This document shows, in pieces, positions 17,455 to 25,853 of a stretch of DNA of 64,000 bases. This stretch comes from VXYL01 sp965116345. GTDB taxonomy: Bacteria > Pseudomonadota > Gammaproteobacteria > Pseudomonadales > Azotimanducaceae. The notes below the pieces were generated by a model that saw only the letters and a list, made by a program, of their open reading frames with translations, did no database searches and was not told the DNA's origin. The translations under genes and the position numbers were made by a program. Positions within the stretch are counted from its first letter, which is position 1. Every line of letters begins with the position of its first letter. The stretch is from positions 1,922,001 to 1,986,000 of the forward strand of contig OZ220680.1 in assembly GCA_965116345.1 (NCBI GenBank), given 5' to 3'.

Positions 17455-18282
17455 ATGCAGCACCGATTCTGGATTCGTACCTGCGTGGTCACGGCCATGG
17501 CAATTGTCTGCGCAGTGACGACCCATGCCGAGTCCGACACCTACGAGGTGCCCAAGACGCCCGACGGCGTACCCGACTACAACGGCATCTGGCAAGCCAT
17601 GGGCTCGGCGCATTGGGATCTCGAGGACCACAACGCCCGCCAAGGGGCGGCCCCCATTCTCGGCGCGTTGGGCGCCATTCCGGCGGGGCGCAGCGTGGTG
17701 GTCGGCGGCACGATTCCCTATCAGGACTGGGCGCTGGCCCAGCGCGAGGAGAACCGCGCCCAATGGGTCAAGCTCGACCCGGCGGTGAAGTGCTACATGC
17801 CGGGGATCCCGCGCGGCACCTACATGCCGTTCCCGTTCCAGTTCGTGCAGTCGAAGGACGCCATCCTCGTCGCCTACGAGTTTTCCAGTTCCAGTCGGGT
17901 GATCCACCTGAACCGGCCCGGCAGCGAGGCCGAACTCGACTCCTGGATGGGCTATTCCCTCGGCAGCTTCGACGGCGACACGCTGGTCGTCGACGTCACC
18001 GCGCAGGTCCCGGACACCTGGTTCGACAGCTCCGGCAACTTCCACAGCGAGCAGTTGCACGTGGTCGAGCGCTACACGCGTACCGGCCCCGACACGCTTC
18101 ACTACGAAGCGACCATCGACGACCCCAAGGTGTTCACCGAGCCCTGGACGATCAGCATGCCGCTGTATCGGCGCATCGAGCCGGGCGCGCAGATTCTCGA
18201 GTTCAAGTGCATCGAATTCGCGGAGTACGCCACCTACGGCGACTACTACAGCGACGAACCAAGCGAACCGACGGAAGAGTGA
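17455..18282 (+). CDS. Secreted protein of uncharacterised family (paralogue of next gene)
   Basis: 275 residues from ATG 17455, with AGGGGAGGGG 5-14 bases upstream. A cleavable signal peptide is clear (MQHRFWIRTCVV...CAVTTHA, cut before ESD). The mature part begins VPKTPDGVPDYNGIWQAMGS, an opening seen in many secreted proteins of Acidobacteria and Proteobacteria with no known activity. The core SFDGDTLVVDV, HVVERYTRTGPDTLHYEATI and DDPKVFTEPWT matches the next gene position by position (RWEGDTFVVET, LTERFTRIDENTLRYEYTV, DDPEMFEGTWS). First gene of a four-gene plus-strand cassette with DUF6152 and metallo-beta-lactamase-fold proteins. No catalytic motif recognised. Confidence 0.75.
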   Translation: MQHRFWIRTCVVTAMAIVCAVTTHAESDTYEVPKTPDGVPDYNGIWQAMGSAHWDLEDHNARQGAAPILGALGAIPAGRSVVVGGTIPYQDWALAQREENRAQWVKLDPAVKCYMPGIPRGTYMPFPFQFVQSKDAILVAYEFSSSSRVIHLNRPGSEAELDSWMGYSLGSFDGDTLVVDVTAQVPDTWFDSSGNFHSEQLHVVERYTRTGPDTLHYEATIDDPKVFTEPWTISMPLYRRIEPGAQILEFKCIEFAEYATYGDYYSDEPSEPTEE

Positions 18283-18292
18283 GGAGGCCATC

Positions 18293-19357
18293 ATGACGAC
18301 GTCACTCAAGACCTGCCTTTCCATCGCAACCGCAGCCGCGACGGCGGTATTCGGGGCAGCCAACGCGTGGGCGGAAGACGATCCCCCGAGGACCTCCTGG
18401 GGCGTTCCCGACCTGACGGGAACCTGGGACTTCGCCACCATCACGCCGTTCGATCGCCCGCAAAGGTTTGCCGATCGCGAGTACCTCACCGAGGAGGAGT
18501 ACCAAGGTTGGAACGACAGCGCGCAGCGGGGACGCGAGCAAAGCGAGCGCGCACCGTCCCGACCGGCGCCGGATAAGCCGAGCCAAGGCGATGTGGATGT
18601 GGGCTACAACTCGTTCTTCATCGACGCCGGCAAACACCTCTCGCCCGGTCGTCGCACATCCATCGTCGTCGACCCGCCGAACGGGCGTACCCCCGGCCGG
18701 AAGATGGCCGCTCTCATGCGCTATGCGGAGATGCGCGAGCGGTGGGAGCGCCCGCCCCGCACACCGGCCGACCGCCCGCCCGCGACCCGGTGCCTGATCG
18801 GCTTCAACGCCGGTCCGCCGATGTCGTCCGGCGCCTACAACAACCTGGTGCGCATCTTCCAGTCGCGCGGTCACGTGGGCATCCTGAACGAGATGGTCAA
18901 CGACCACCGGGTGATCGCCACCGACGGCGGCGAGCACCTGTCCAATGTGCAGTTCTGGAAGGGCGACTCCCGCGGTCGCTGGGAGGGCGACACGTTCGTG
19001 GTCGAGACCAAGAGCTTCCGACCGGAAACCAACTTCCGGGGTTCCGGGCCGAACATGCACCTGACCGAACGCTTCACCCGCATCGACGAGAACACGCTGC
19101 GCTACGAGTACACGGTGGACGACCCCGAGATGTTCGAAGGCACCTGGTCCACCGAGCAGGACTGGGTGCGCACGGACTCGGACATCTACGAGTACGCCTG
19201 CCACGAGGGCAACCGGTCGCTTCTGATGCAGATGCGCGCCGCCAAGCAGCAGTACGACGCCGGCAACGCGGTACCGGACGAAACCTGGCTGCCCAGCTGG
19301 TACCGGGGGCTGCCCAGGAAGGCCGACCTGCTCGCCCGTCAAGCCGGCGAGGAATAG
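18293..19357 (+). CDS. Secreted protein of uncharacterised family
   Basis: 354 residues from ATG 18293, with GAGGAGG 5 bases upstream and 10 bases after the preceding stop. Signal peptide MTTSLKTCLSIATAAATAVF...ANAWA. The mature opening SWGVPDLTGTWDFATITPF and the core GDSRGRWEGDTFVVETKSF define the same family as the preceding product, with an insert of about 90 residues (RPAPDKPSQGDVDVGYNSFF, VDPPNGRTPGR) before the core. No known enzyme signature; probably periplasmic or surface. Tandem arrangement of two diverged paralogues suggests a heteromeric or sequential role, which is inference. Confidence 0.75.
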   Translation: MTTSLKTCLSIATAAATAVFGAANAWAEDDPPRTSWGVPDLTGTWDFATITPFDRPQRFADREYLTEEEYQGWNDSAQRGREQSERAPSRPAPDKPSQGDVDVGYNSFFIDAGKHLSPGRRTSIVVDPPNGRTPGRKMAALMRYAEMRERWERPPRTPADRPPATRCLIGFNAGPPMSSGAYNNLVRIFQSRGHVGILNEMVNDHRVIATDGGEHLSNVQFWKGDSRGRWEGDTFVVETKSFRPETNFRGSGPNMHLTERFTRIDENTLRYEYTVDDPEMFEGTWSTEQDWVRTDSDIYEYACHEGNRSLLMQMRAAKQQYDAGNAVPDETWLPSWYRGLPRKADLLARQAGEE

Positions 19358-19397
19358 CCGGGCTTTCAAGTCCAGGAACAACATAAGGAGGAGACAG

Positions 19398-19877
19398 ATG
19401 ACCTCTCGCATCGCCACAGTCACCGCGCTGACCCTCGCCATGGCCGCACCAAGCGCACTAGCGCACCACGCATTCTCCGCGGAGTTCGACGCCAACCTGC
19501 CGATCCGCGTCCAGGGCAAGATCGTCCAGGTGGACTGGATCAATCCGCATGCCTGGGTGCTGGTCGAGGATGTCAAGGAGGACGGCACCACCAAGGTCTG
19601 GCAACTCGAAGCCGGCACGCCGAACACCCTGCTGCGGCGGGGGCTCACCAAGCAGCTCCTGCAACCGGGCACGGAAGTGGTGGTGCGCGGCTACCAGAGC
19701 AAGGACAAGGTGTGCGAGCCGATCTGCTCCGGTAGCGGCCGCGACATCACCTTCCCGGACGGCACCAAGATCTTCATGGGCTCGTCGGGCACGGGCGCAC
19801 CGCGGGATGGTGCCGATCCGACGGAAGGCTCCCGCGAGGAGGAGCAGAACCTGCCGGAAGAGGAAGAGGACGAGTAA
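19398..19877 (+). CDS. DUF6152 family secreted protein
   Basis: 159 residues, ATG at 19398 with AAGGAGGAG just upstream. The signal peptide ends ...PSALA and the mature protein opens HHAFSAEFDANLPIRVQGKI, then VQVDWINPHAWVLVEDV, the DUF6152 signature (family name from memory). The predicted fold is a small OB-like beta barrel; two closely spaced Cys (VCEPICSGSG) could pair. The extreme C-terminus is acidic (EEEQNLPEEEEDE). DUF6152 genes often sit beside the 'PDLTGTW' secreted proteins, as here. Function unknown. Confidence 0.8.
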   Translation: MTSRIATVTALTLAMAAPSALAHHAFSAEFDANLPIRVQGKIVQVDWINPHAWVLVEDVKEDGTTKVWQLEAGTPNTLLRRGLTKQLLQPGTEVVVRGYQSKDKVCEPICSGSGRDITFPDGTKIFMGSSGTGAPRDGADPTEGSREEEQNLPEEEEDE

Positions 19878-19938
19878 CCGAACGAGAAACGTCGTCCTGC
19901 CTGACCACGATTGGGCTTGTTGCCACGAGGGGAACGAC

Positions 19939-20988
19939 ATGAAGACCATCGCACGTACCGCCACGCCGCTGTTCCTAGCAGTGGTTTGGAGTCTGTTCGG
20001 CAGCCACGCCATCGCCCAGGACCAGGCGGCCGCCATCACCACCGACACCCACCGCTTCCAACCGTTGGCCGACGGCGTCTATCTGGCGATGTACACGGTG
20101 CCGCGTTTCTTCAACAGCAACTCGCTGGTCGTGATCAACGAGGACGACGTGCTGGTGGTCGACTCGCACATCACCCCGAACGCCGCCAAGGAACTGATCG
20201 CGGGGATCGCACAGATCACCGACAAGCCGATCACGACCCTCGTCTATACCCACTTCCACTACGACCACGCCCACGGCACCCAGGCCTTCGGCGACGTGCA
20301 GATCGTCGGCCACGAGTTCACCCACGCAACGATGACTGGCGACCCCTTGAACGAACCCACGTTCCAGCAGTGGTTTTCGGGTCAGAATCGCGCCATTCCG
20401 TGGCTCGAAGGCCAGATCGAATCGGCCGAGAGCGACCAACAGCGCGAAGAGCTCGAAGCGTCGCTGTCAGCGGCCAGAGCCCATCTCGAGCACGTCAACA
20501 GCATCGTCCCGGTGCCCCCCGACACCACGCTGAGCGACCGGCTCACGTTGTACCGCGGCGACCGCGAGATCCAGGTCATTTTCTGCGGCCGCGCCCACAC
20601 CGGTGGCGATGTCGTGATCTACCTGCCGGCGGACAGGCTCGTCTACACCGGCGACATGGCGTTCCAAGGCCCCTCCTTCCTCGGCGACGGCTACGTCGAC
20701 GAGTGGCCGGACACGCTGATGAAACTCAAGGAACTCGACGTCGACATGTACGTCCCCGGCCACGGCCCGCCGTTCACCGATCCCGAGCGACTCGACATCG
20801 TCGCCGCCTACTACCGCGACCTCTGGAAACAGGTCGTGGCGGCACGGGCGGACGGCGCGAACGCTGGCGCGGCGGCAGCCCAAGTCGACCTCACGTCCTA
20901 TGCCGACACCCTGGGCATACGGCGGCCGGGCACGGATGCGCAGACCGTCGCCCGCATCTACCGATTGCTGGACGAACGCGGCGAATAG
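19939..20988 (+). CDS. Secreted metallo-beta-lactamase-fold hydrolase
   Basis: 349 residues from ATG 19939 (GAGGGGAA just upstream). Signal peptide MKTIARTATPLFLAVV...SHAIAQ. The metal-binding motif HxHxDH is VYTHFHYDHAHG. Further ligands fit the His in VGHEF, the His/Asp in FCGRAHTGGDVVIYLP, the Asp in LVYTGDMAFQG and the final His in YVPGHGPPF. The set matches periplasmic MBL-fold hydrolases of the subclass B type; substrate unknown. It closes the cassette and may act on the same compound the two paralogous secreted proteins bind. Antibiotic hydrolysis should not be assumed from the fold. Confidence 0.85.
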   Translation: MKTIARTATPLFLAVVWSLFGSHAIAQDQAAAITTDTHRFQPLADGVYLAMYTVPRFFNSNSLVVINEDDVLVVDSHITPNAAKELIAGIAQITDKPITTLVYTHFHYDHAHGTQAFGDVQIVGHEFTHATMTGDPLNEPTFQQWFSGQNRAIPWLEGQIESAESDQQREELEASLSAARAHLEHVNSIVPVPPDTTLSDRLTLYRGDREIQVIFCGRAHTGGDVVIYLPADRLVYTGDMAFQGPSFLGDGYVDEWPDTLMKLKELDVDMYVPGHGPPFTDPERLDIVAAYYRDLWKQVVAARADGANAGAAAAQVDLTSYADTLGIRRPGTDAQTVARIYRLLDERGE

Positions 20989-21126
20989 CATCGCGGCCGG
21001 GGTTCCTGCACCCCGCCATTGATACATCGGCTTCCATGGAGGCACCTCGCGGCGTGCGACAACCAAGAGCGGTCGCCGTGTGAGGCGACTCGCTTCACTT
21101 GACGACCCACCATGCCGACTATACAT

Positions 21127-21142
21127 TGATGCTATGGCATCA
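21127..21142. promoter_or_regulatory. Inverted repeat before vapBC
   Basis: Six-base arms tgatgc and gcatca around tatg, 23 bases before the antitoxin ATG. Position and symmetry fit an autoregulatory operator for a ribbon-helix-helix antitoxin, but the arms are short. Confidence 0.4.
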
Positions 21143-21164
21143 CTGTCGAAGAGGTCATATCACC

Positions 21165-21431
21165 ATGAGAAGCACGGTACGTATCGACGATGACCTCATG
21201 GTCGAGCTGAGAGCCAGAGCTCAAACGGAAAGCGTCTCCCTGACACGAATGTTGAATCGAACGCTGCGGGTTGGTCTCTCAGCACCGCGCAAACAAACGG
21301 AAAAGCGCGGGCCGTTCAAGCAGAACACCTTCCGCATGGGCGTGCCGCGTGTCGGGATCGACAAGGCACTTGCGCTTGCCGCCGCGTTGGAGGACGAAGA
21401 AGTCGCCCGAAAACTGGCGTCGCGCAAGTGA
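21165..21431 (+). CDS. vapB: VapB-type antitoxin (ribbon-helix-helix)
   Basis: 88 residues from ATG 21165. The N-terminal MRSTVRIDDDLMVELRARAQ and helix TESVSLTRMLNRTLRVGL form a ribbon-helix-helix DNA-binding module. The basic middle (KQTEKRGPFKQNTFRMGVP) and helical tail should contact the toxin. Its TGA overlaps the GTG of the toxin gene by 4 bases, so translation is coupled. Unrelated in sequence to the FitA-like antitoxin at 8623. Confidence 0.8.
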   Translation: MRSTVRIDDDLMVELRARAQTESVSLTRMLNRTLRVGLSAPRKQTEKRGPFKQNTFRMGVPRVGIDKALALAAALEDEEVARKLASRK

Positions 21432-21862
21432 AGCTCGTCGATGTCAACATCCTGCTCTATGCCGTCAATCCGGACAGCGACCCCAACGGCACCGTTCGCC
21501 GCTGGTGGGAACGTGCGCTGACTGGCGACGAGTCCATCGGCCTGCCGTGGATGGTCCTATCGGGATTCCTGCGAATATCGACCAATCCAAGGGTTTATCG
21601 ACAACCGGCGACTGTGGACGAAGCGCTCGGAGAGGTCGATCTGTGGCTTACCACCGACGTTGTCACCACCATCTCAGAGAAACCGGATCACTGGCGCACT
21701 CTTCGCGAAATTCTCAGCAAGACCGGTGCAGCCGGCAATCTCACCGCCGACGCCCACCTGGCGGCGCTCGCGATCACCCACGATGCGACGTTGGTTTCCT
21801 GCGATACCGACTTCGCCCGTTTCAGCGGTCTGCGCTGGGAGAATCCTCGCCAAGGCCGATAG
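21428..21862 (+). CDS. vapC: VapC-type PIN-domain toxin
   Basis: 144 residues, GTG start at 21428. PIN-domain metal ligands are visible: Asp in MKLVDVNILLYAVNPDS, the region LPWMVLSGFLRISTNPRVY typical of VapC, Asp in GNLTADAHLAALAITH, and Asp in ATLVSCDTDFARFSGLRW. Acts as a ribonuclease held inactive by VapB. No mobile gene lies directly beside it, so this is a stand-alone pair between the secreted cassette and metabolic genes. Confidence 0.88.
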   Translation: MKLVDVNILLYAVNPDSDPNGTVRRWWERALTGDESIGLPWMVLSGFLRISTNPRVYRQPATVDEALGEVDLWLTTDVVTTISEKPDHWRTLREILSKTGAAGNLTADAHLAALAITHDATLVSCDTDFARFSGLRWENPRQGR

Positions 21863-21864
21863 GC

Positions 21865-22248
21865 TCAACGTCCCGTCTGCACCAGCTCGATGCTGACCGA
21901 GTCGGGACCCTTCACGAACGCGATCCGTCCCTTGCCGTCCCGGGGTCTCATCAGGAACGCCGCGCCCTTTGCGTCGAGATCGGCAATCGCCGCCTGAAGG
22001 TCGTCCACGGCGATGCCGATGTGGTCGAGGCCAAGACAACTGTGCGGGCCCGACGCCGTCTGCGTGACGCTCTCCAGCACCGTCGAGATCAGGATGATCT
22101 GGTCGCCCAGCTTCATATTCGCCCGGGGCAACCCGTTGGCACCCTTCGAGGCGACGAGTTCCGCGCCGAACATCCGCTCGTAGTAGGCACCCGCCGCCAT
22201 GGCGTCGTGACTCATCAGGTGGACGTGGTGCGGGCGGTAGCTGGCCAT
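21865..22248 (-). CDS. VOC/glyoxalase-family protein
   Basis: 127-residue vicinal-oxygen-chelate fold protein beginning MASYRPHHVHLMSHDAM. Two beta-alpha-beta-beta-beta units are visible: HHVHLMS...GAELV and LDHIGIAVDDLQAAI...GAAFL, ending GRIAFVKGPDSVSIELVQTG, where Glu is the usual metal ligand. First-unit His, second-unit His and terminal Glu together fit a metal site. Its ATG overlaps the stop of the LLM oxidoreductase by one base, so the two enzymes are co-translated and probably work on one substrate. Substrate unknown. Confidence 0.85.
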   Translation of the reverse strand: MASYRPHHVHLMSHDAMAAGAYYERMFGAELVASKGANGLPRANMKLGDQIILISTVLESVTQTASGPHSCLGLDHIGIAVDDLQAAIADLDAKGAAFLMRPRDGKGRIAFVKGPDSVSIELVQTGR

Positions 22249-23168
22249 CAGTCGAACGCCGAAAGCACGTCCGCGTCGATGCGTTCGAAGTACTCGGCTC
22301 TCGTCGGCACGGCAGAGAACATCATCTCCTCGCAACCGGCGTCGATGTAGCCGCCGATGACGTCGATCACGTAGGACGGTGGCCCGTAGAGCACCCAGCT
22401 GCCGCGCTGGGCGCGGATCTCGGCGGCCTTGGCCTCGTCGTCCTCCAGGCGCATCGGGATCAGCAGGGTCTTCTTGATCTCGGCCGGATCCCGACCGATG
22501 GCTTCGCAGTGCTGCTCGAGGACGTTGATCTTGTGGCGGAACACGTCGACGCCGCCGGGGTTGTTGAAGTCGATGTTGCAGATATCGGCGTATTTCGCAC
22601 AGGTCTTGAGCGTGCGCTTCTCGCCGTTGCCACCGACCAGGATCGGCAGGTGCGGTTTCTGGTGGCAGGGCGGCGACAGCGGGCAGTGATCGAGCTTGTA
22701 GTAGCGCCCGTCGTAGTCGGCGAAGCCGCCATTGCCTTCGGTGAAGAGGAGCTTGATGACCTCCAGCGCCTCTTCGAGCCGGTCGCAGCGTTCCTTCAAG
22801 GACGGGAAGGTCCAGCCGTAGGCCTCGTGCTCGCGCTTGAACCAGGCGGCGCCGATGCCGAGGATGAGCCGACCGTGGGAAATCTGGTCGATGGTCGACG
22901 CCATCTTGGCGAGCAGCGCCGGGTTTCGGTAGGTGTTGCCCGTGACCAGCAGGCCAAGCTGCAACCGCTCGGTGATGGCCGCCGCAGCGGTCAGCAGCGA
23001 CCAGCCTTCCAAGGCACGTTCGTGCTCCATGTCCGCCCTCCCCACCGGCGGCAGGAAGTGGTCGGACCACCACAGGCTGTGCCAGCGACCGGACTGAACC
23101 GCCTTGACGGTTGCCAAGGTGTCGTCCCATTCACAGAAGTAGTTGACCAATTGCGCCCCGAATTGCAT
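22248..23168 (-). CDS. LLM-class (luciferase-like, probably F420/FMN-dependent) oxidoreductase
   Basis: 306 residues from ATG 23168 (MQFGAQLVNYFCEWDD), with GGGGGA upstream. TIM-barrel luciferase-like family; SLWWSDHFLPPVGRADMEHE, LQLGLLVTGNTYRNPALLAK, STIDQISHGRLILGIGAAW and PILVGGNGEKRTLKTCAKYA are conserved blocks of the F420-dependent branch. Whether the organism makes F420 cannot be judged here; FMN use is possible. Operon with the VOC gene downstream. The 90 bases upstream of the start separate it from the DUF4143 ATPase gene on the same strand and should hold its promoter. Confidence 0.87.
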   Translation of the reverse strand: MQFGAQLVNYFCEWDDTLATVKAVQSGRWHSLWWSDHFLPPVGRADMEHERALEGWSLLTAAAAITERLQLGLLVTGNTYRNPALLAKMASTIDQISHGRLILGIGAAWFKREHEAYGWTFPSLKERCDRLEEALEVIKLLFTEGNGGFADYDGRYYKLDHCPLSPPCHQKPHLPILVGGNGEKRTLKTCAKYADICNIDFNNPGGVDVFRHKINVLEQHCEAIGRDPAEIKKTLLIPMRLEDDEAKAAEIRAQRGSWVLYGPPSYVIDVIGGYIDAGCEEMMFSAVPTRAEYFERIDADVLSAFD

Positions 23169-23258
23169 GGATCCCCCAGATTCGACGTTGACCAGCAATC
23201 GATTCTATCTCGGCGACGACATCCCGACAGTACGCTTCTCACTCGGATACCTCGGGGG

Positions 23259-24425
23259 TCAGTCGAAGCTCAAACTCGGCACGCAAGCGATCGGCAGCGC
23301 CGTGATCCGTTCATCCAGCGCATACGTCTCGTCGCCAGGATAGATAACCCAAAGGTGGTGCAAGGCGAGATCCTGCAAAGCGATCCGCATCGACTTCGTC
23401 GTGCCGGGCGCGTCGCTGACCTTGAACTCGAACCCGAAGCGCCGACCGCCGACGGTGACTAGGAGATCGAGTTCGGCACCCCCGTGCGTCGCCCAGAAAT
23501 ACGCTTCGCGCAGTGCGAAACAGGACAGGATCTGTTCGATCCCGAAACCCTCGAGCGAAGCGCCTACCTTGGGATGGCCGTACAGATCATCGGCGGTGTC
23601 GAGGCCGAGCAGGCTGTGCAGGAGGCCGGTGTCGCGGACGTAGATCTTTGGCGCCCGAATCTGGCGCTTCTTCAGGTTCTCGAACCACGGCGGTAGCACT
23701 CGCACCATGCCGGCCGCCGCCAAGATGTCGAGATGGCGGCGCGCGGCGGCCTCGCCGGCACCGATCGCCCGAGCGAATTCGGCCGCGTTCCAGACTTGAC
23801 CGTGGTAGTGGGCGACCATGGTCCAGAACCGACGCAGAGCCTCGACCGGTACGTTGATGCCGAGCGCCACGATGTCGCGGAGCAGGAACGTCTCCGTAAA
23901 GGTTCCGCGCCACAGCGACGACGCGGCCTCGTCCGGGGCGAGATAGCTGCGCGGAAACCCGCCGCGCTGCCAGAGCGCGCGCCAAGCCGTCGGCGAGACC
24001 TCCGTCAGGTCAAAGCCGAAAAGGTCCACCAGACCGACCCGGCCAGCCAACGTCTCTGATGCCCCGACCACCACGCCCGGCGATGCGCTGCCCAGAAGCA
24101 GGAACCGGGCTGGCTCGTCGCGGCGATCGAGGAGTACGCGGAGTGTCTCGAATAAGCCCGGCTCGCGCTGGATCTCGTCGATGACCACGAGACCTGTCAG
24201 CGGCGACAGCGTTTGCTCCGGCGTCTGCAGCCGGCGTCGGTCGGCGGCGCGCTCCAGGTCGAAACGGGTTACCGAGCCCGATCCATGCACGTCCACGTGC
24301 GCCGCTGCAACTTGCTCCGCGAGCGTCGTCTTGCCGCATTGCCGCGGCCCGGTGAGCGCGACGGACGGATGGACGCGAAAGGAGTCCGCAATGCGACGGG
24401 CAGCGTTTCGACGGGGGACTAACAT
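23259..24425 (-). CDS. AAA ATPase of the AAA_14/DUF4143 family
   Basis: 388 residues from ATG 24425 (GGTGGG 6 bases upstream); an in-frame GTG at 24461 would add 12 residues. Walker A is VALTGPRQCGKTTLAEQV, Walker B LTGLVVIDEIQREPGLF, sensor RFLLLGSASPGVV. The C-terminal DUF4143 part has GGFPRSYLAPDEAAS, AAARRHLDILAAAGMVRVLP (winged helix) and a nuclease-like end GGAELDLLVTVGGRRFGFEFK with the D...ExK arrangement of restriction-like folds. A second family member is at 49551; both have an inverted repeat just before the start. The physiological role of the family is not established; some members are discussed as toxin-antitoxin-like or defence genes. Confidence 0.85.
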   Translation of the reverse strand: MLVPRRNAARRIADSFRVHPSVALTGPRQCGKTTLAEQVAAAHVDVHGSGSVTRFDLERAADRRRLQTPEQTLSPLTGLVVIDEIQREPGLFETLRVLLDRRDEPARFLLLGSASPGVVVGASETLAGRVGLVDLFGFDLTEVSPTAWRALWQRGGFPRSYLAPDEAASSLWRGTFTETFLLRDIVALGINVPVEALRRFWTMVAHYHGQVWNAAEFARAIGAGEAAARRHLDILAAAGMVRVLPPWFENLKKRQIRAPKIYVRDTGLLHSLLGLDTADDLYGHPKVGASLEGFGIEQILSCFALREAYFWATHGGAELDLLVTVGGRRFGFEFKVSDAPGTTKSMRIALQDLALHHLWVIYPGDETYALDERITALPIACVPSLSFD

Positions 24426-24574
24426 ACCAAACCCACCATAATTCTTGAAAATCTCAAGCACAAGGCTGGATTTTCAACAAACAATGCCGAACAGCACACC
24501 TTGCAGAGTCGCCATGTCGGTTATTCTCACCACTAGCCAAGTCCCCGGAGTGAAACACCCAATCCGAACAGGCC

Positions 24575-25849
24575 ATGGACCAGAGTCAGCCCTTCGCCAA
24601 CATCCGAGTCGTGGAGTTCGGCCAATTCGTGTCGGCCCCCTTCTGCGGCCAACTGCTGGCCGAAGGCGGTGCCGAGGTCATCAAGGTGGAGCCGCCAACC
24701 GGCGACCCCGCGCGCCAGTTGCGTCAGATCGTTCCCGGCGAGACTCGGATATTCCTGTCCCGCAACCGGGGCAAGCGATCGCTGCCACTGGCCATCCGCC
24801 ACCCGGACGCCCGTGCCGTGATCGATCGGCTGCTCCGGCGTGCGGACGTGGCGCTGATGAATTTCCGTCCCGGCCTCGCCGAACAACTCGGGCTCGACGC
24901 GCCAACACTGTGCCGACGGTTCGAACGCCTGGTCGTCGGCTCGGTCACCGGATTCGGCACGAAGGGTCCTGAGGCGTCGTACTCGGCCATGGATCCCGTC
25001 GTTCAGGCGCGCAGCGGGTTGATGGCGGTGAACGGCCGCCTGCAGGACGGTCGACCGACTTCAGGGGATCCGGTCATCGCCGACTACATGTGCGCCATGA
25101 CCTTGGCGTTCGGCGTCTGTGCCGCACTGCTCAGGCGGGAACGGACCGGTGTTGGCGGCAGCGTCGACGTGTCACTCATGCAGGCCGCCATGACCCTCGC
25201 CAACAACCAACTGGTTCGCTCCGAAACCGAAGACGCACCCCGTCACGATCGCATCCTGGCCGAACTCTCGCGGCTGCGTCGCGACGGTGCCGGATACGCC
25301 GAGCAGGCCGCCACCATGACCAGCGCCCGCACGGCACCGATGCTGAGGATTTACCTCCGAACCTACGACACGGCCGACGCCCCCATCTCGGTCGCTTGCG
25401 GCAGCCACTCCCTGCGGCGCAAGTTCCTGGATGTCCTCGATGTCCAAGATCCGCTTCTCGACAAGCCCGAGGGTGAAGGCCACCAAGACCACTACGACCG
25501 GTTCCAGAGCGAAGTGGAGGCGATCATCCGGGCCAAGCCGGCCAAACACTGGATCGCACGGCTGAACGACGCCGGCGTTCCCGTCTCGCCGGTGAAGTTC
25601 CCGGTGGAACTGTTCGACGACGAGCAGGCGGTCGCCAACGGCATGTTCCAACGGCTTCGCCACCCCGACGCCGGCGACTTCACCGTACTCTCCCCGCCGG
25701 TAGCCCTCGACGGGGGCGGCTTTCAGTCCCGCGAACTCACCGCTGCGTTCGCCTCCGAGACCCGGTCGATTCTGCGTGAGCTCGAGTTCACCGATATCGA
25801 AATCGACGCCCTTGTCGCGACCGAGGTGACCCGGACCAGACCACCCTGA
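24575..25849 (+). CDS. CaiB/BaiF-family (class III) CoA transferase
   Basis: 424 residues. The start MDQSQPFANIRVVEFGQFVS and CGQLLAEGGAEVIKVEPPTGD are the N-terminal CoA-transferase III signature. The catalytic Asp that forms the glutamyl/aspartyl-CoA-type intermediate fits YSAMDPVVQARSGLM at about residue 147. GGSVDVSLMQAAM and the C-terminal NDAGVPVSPV blocks are also typical. Transfers CoA between carboxylic acids; substrate unknown. Five bases separate it from the AAC(3)-family gene, so they share a message. Divergent from the DUF4143 gene. Confidence 0.9.
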   Translation: MDQSQPFANIRVVEFGQFVSAPFCGQLLAEGGAEVIKVEPPTGDPARQLRQIVPGETRIFLSRNRGKRSLPLAIRHPDARAVIDRLLRRADVALMNFRPGLAEQLGLDAPTLCRRFERLVVGSVTGFGTKGPEASYSAMDPVVQARSGLMAVNGRLQDGRPTSGDPVIADYMCAMTLAFGVCAALLRRERTGVGGSVDVSLMQAAMTLANNQLVRSETEDAPRHDRILAELSRLRRDGAGYAEQAATMTSARTAPMLRIYLRTYDTADAPISVACGSHSLRRKFLDVLDVQDPLLDKPEGEGHQDHYDRFQSEVEAIIRAKPAKHWIARLNDAGVPVSPVKFPVELFDDEQAVANGMFQRLRHPDAGDFTVLSPPVALDGGGFQSRELTAAFASETRSILRELEFTDIEIDALVATEVTRTRPP

Positions 25850-25853
25850 CGCG

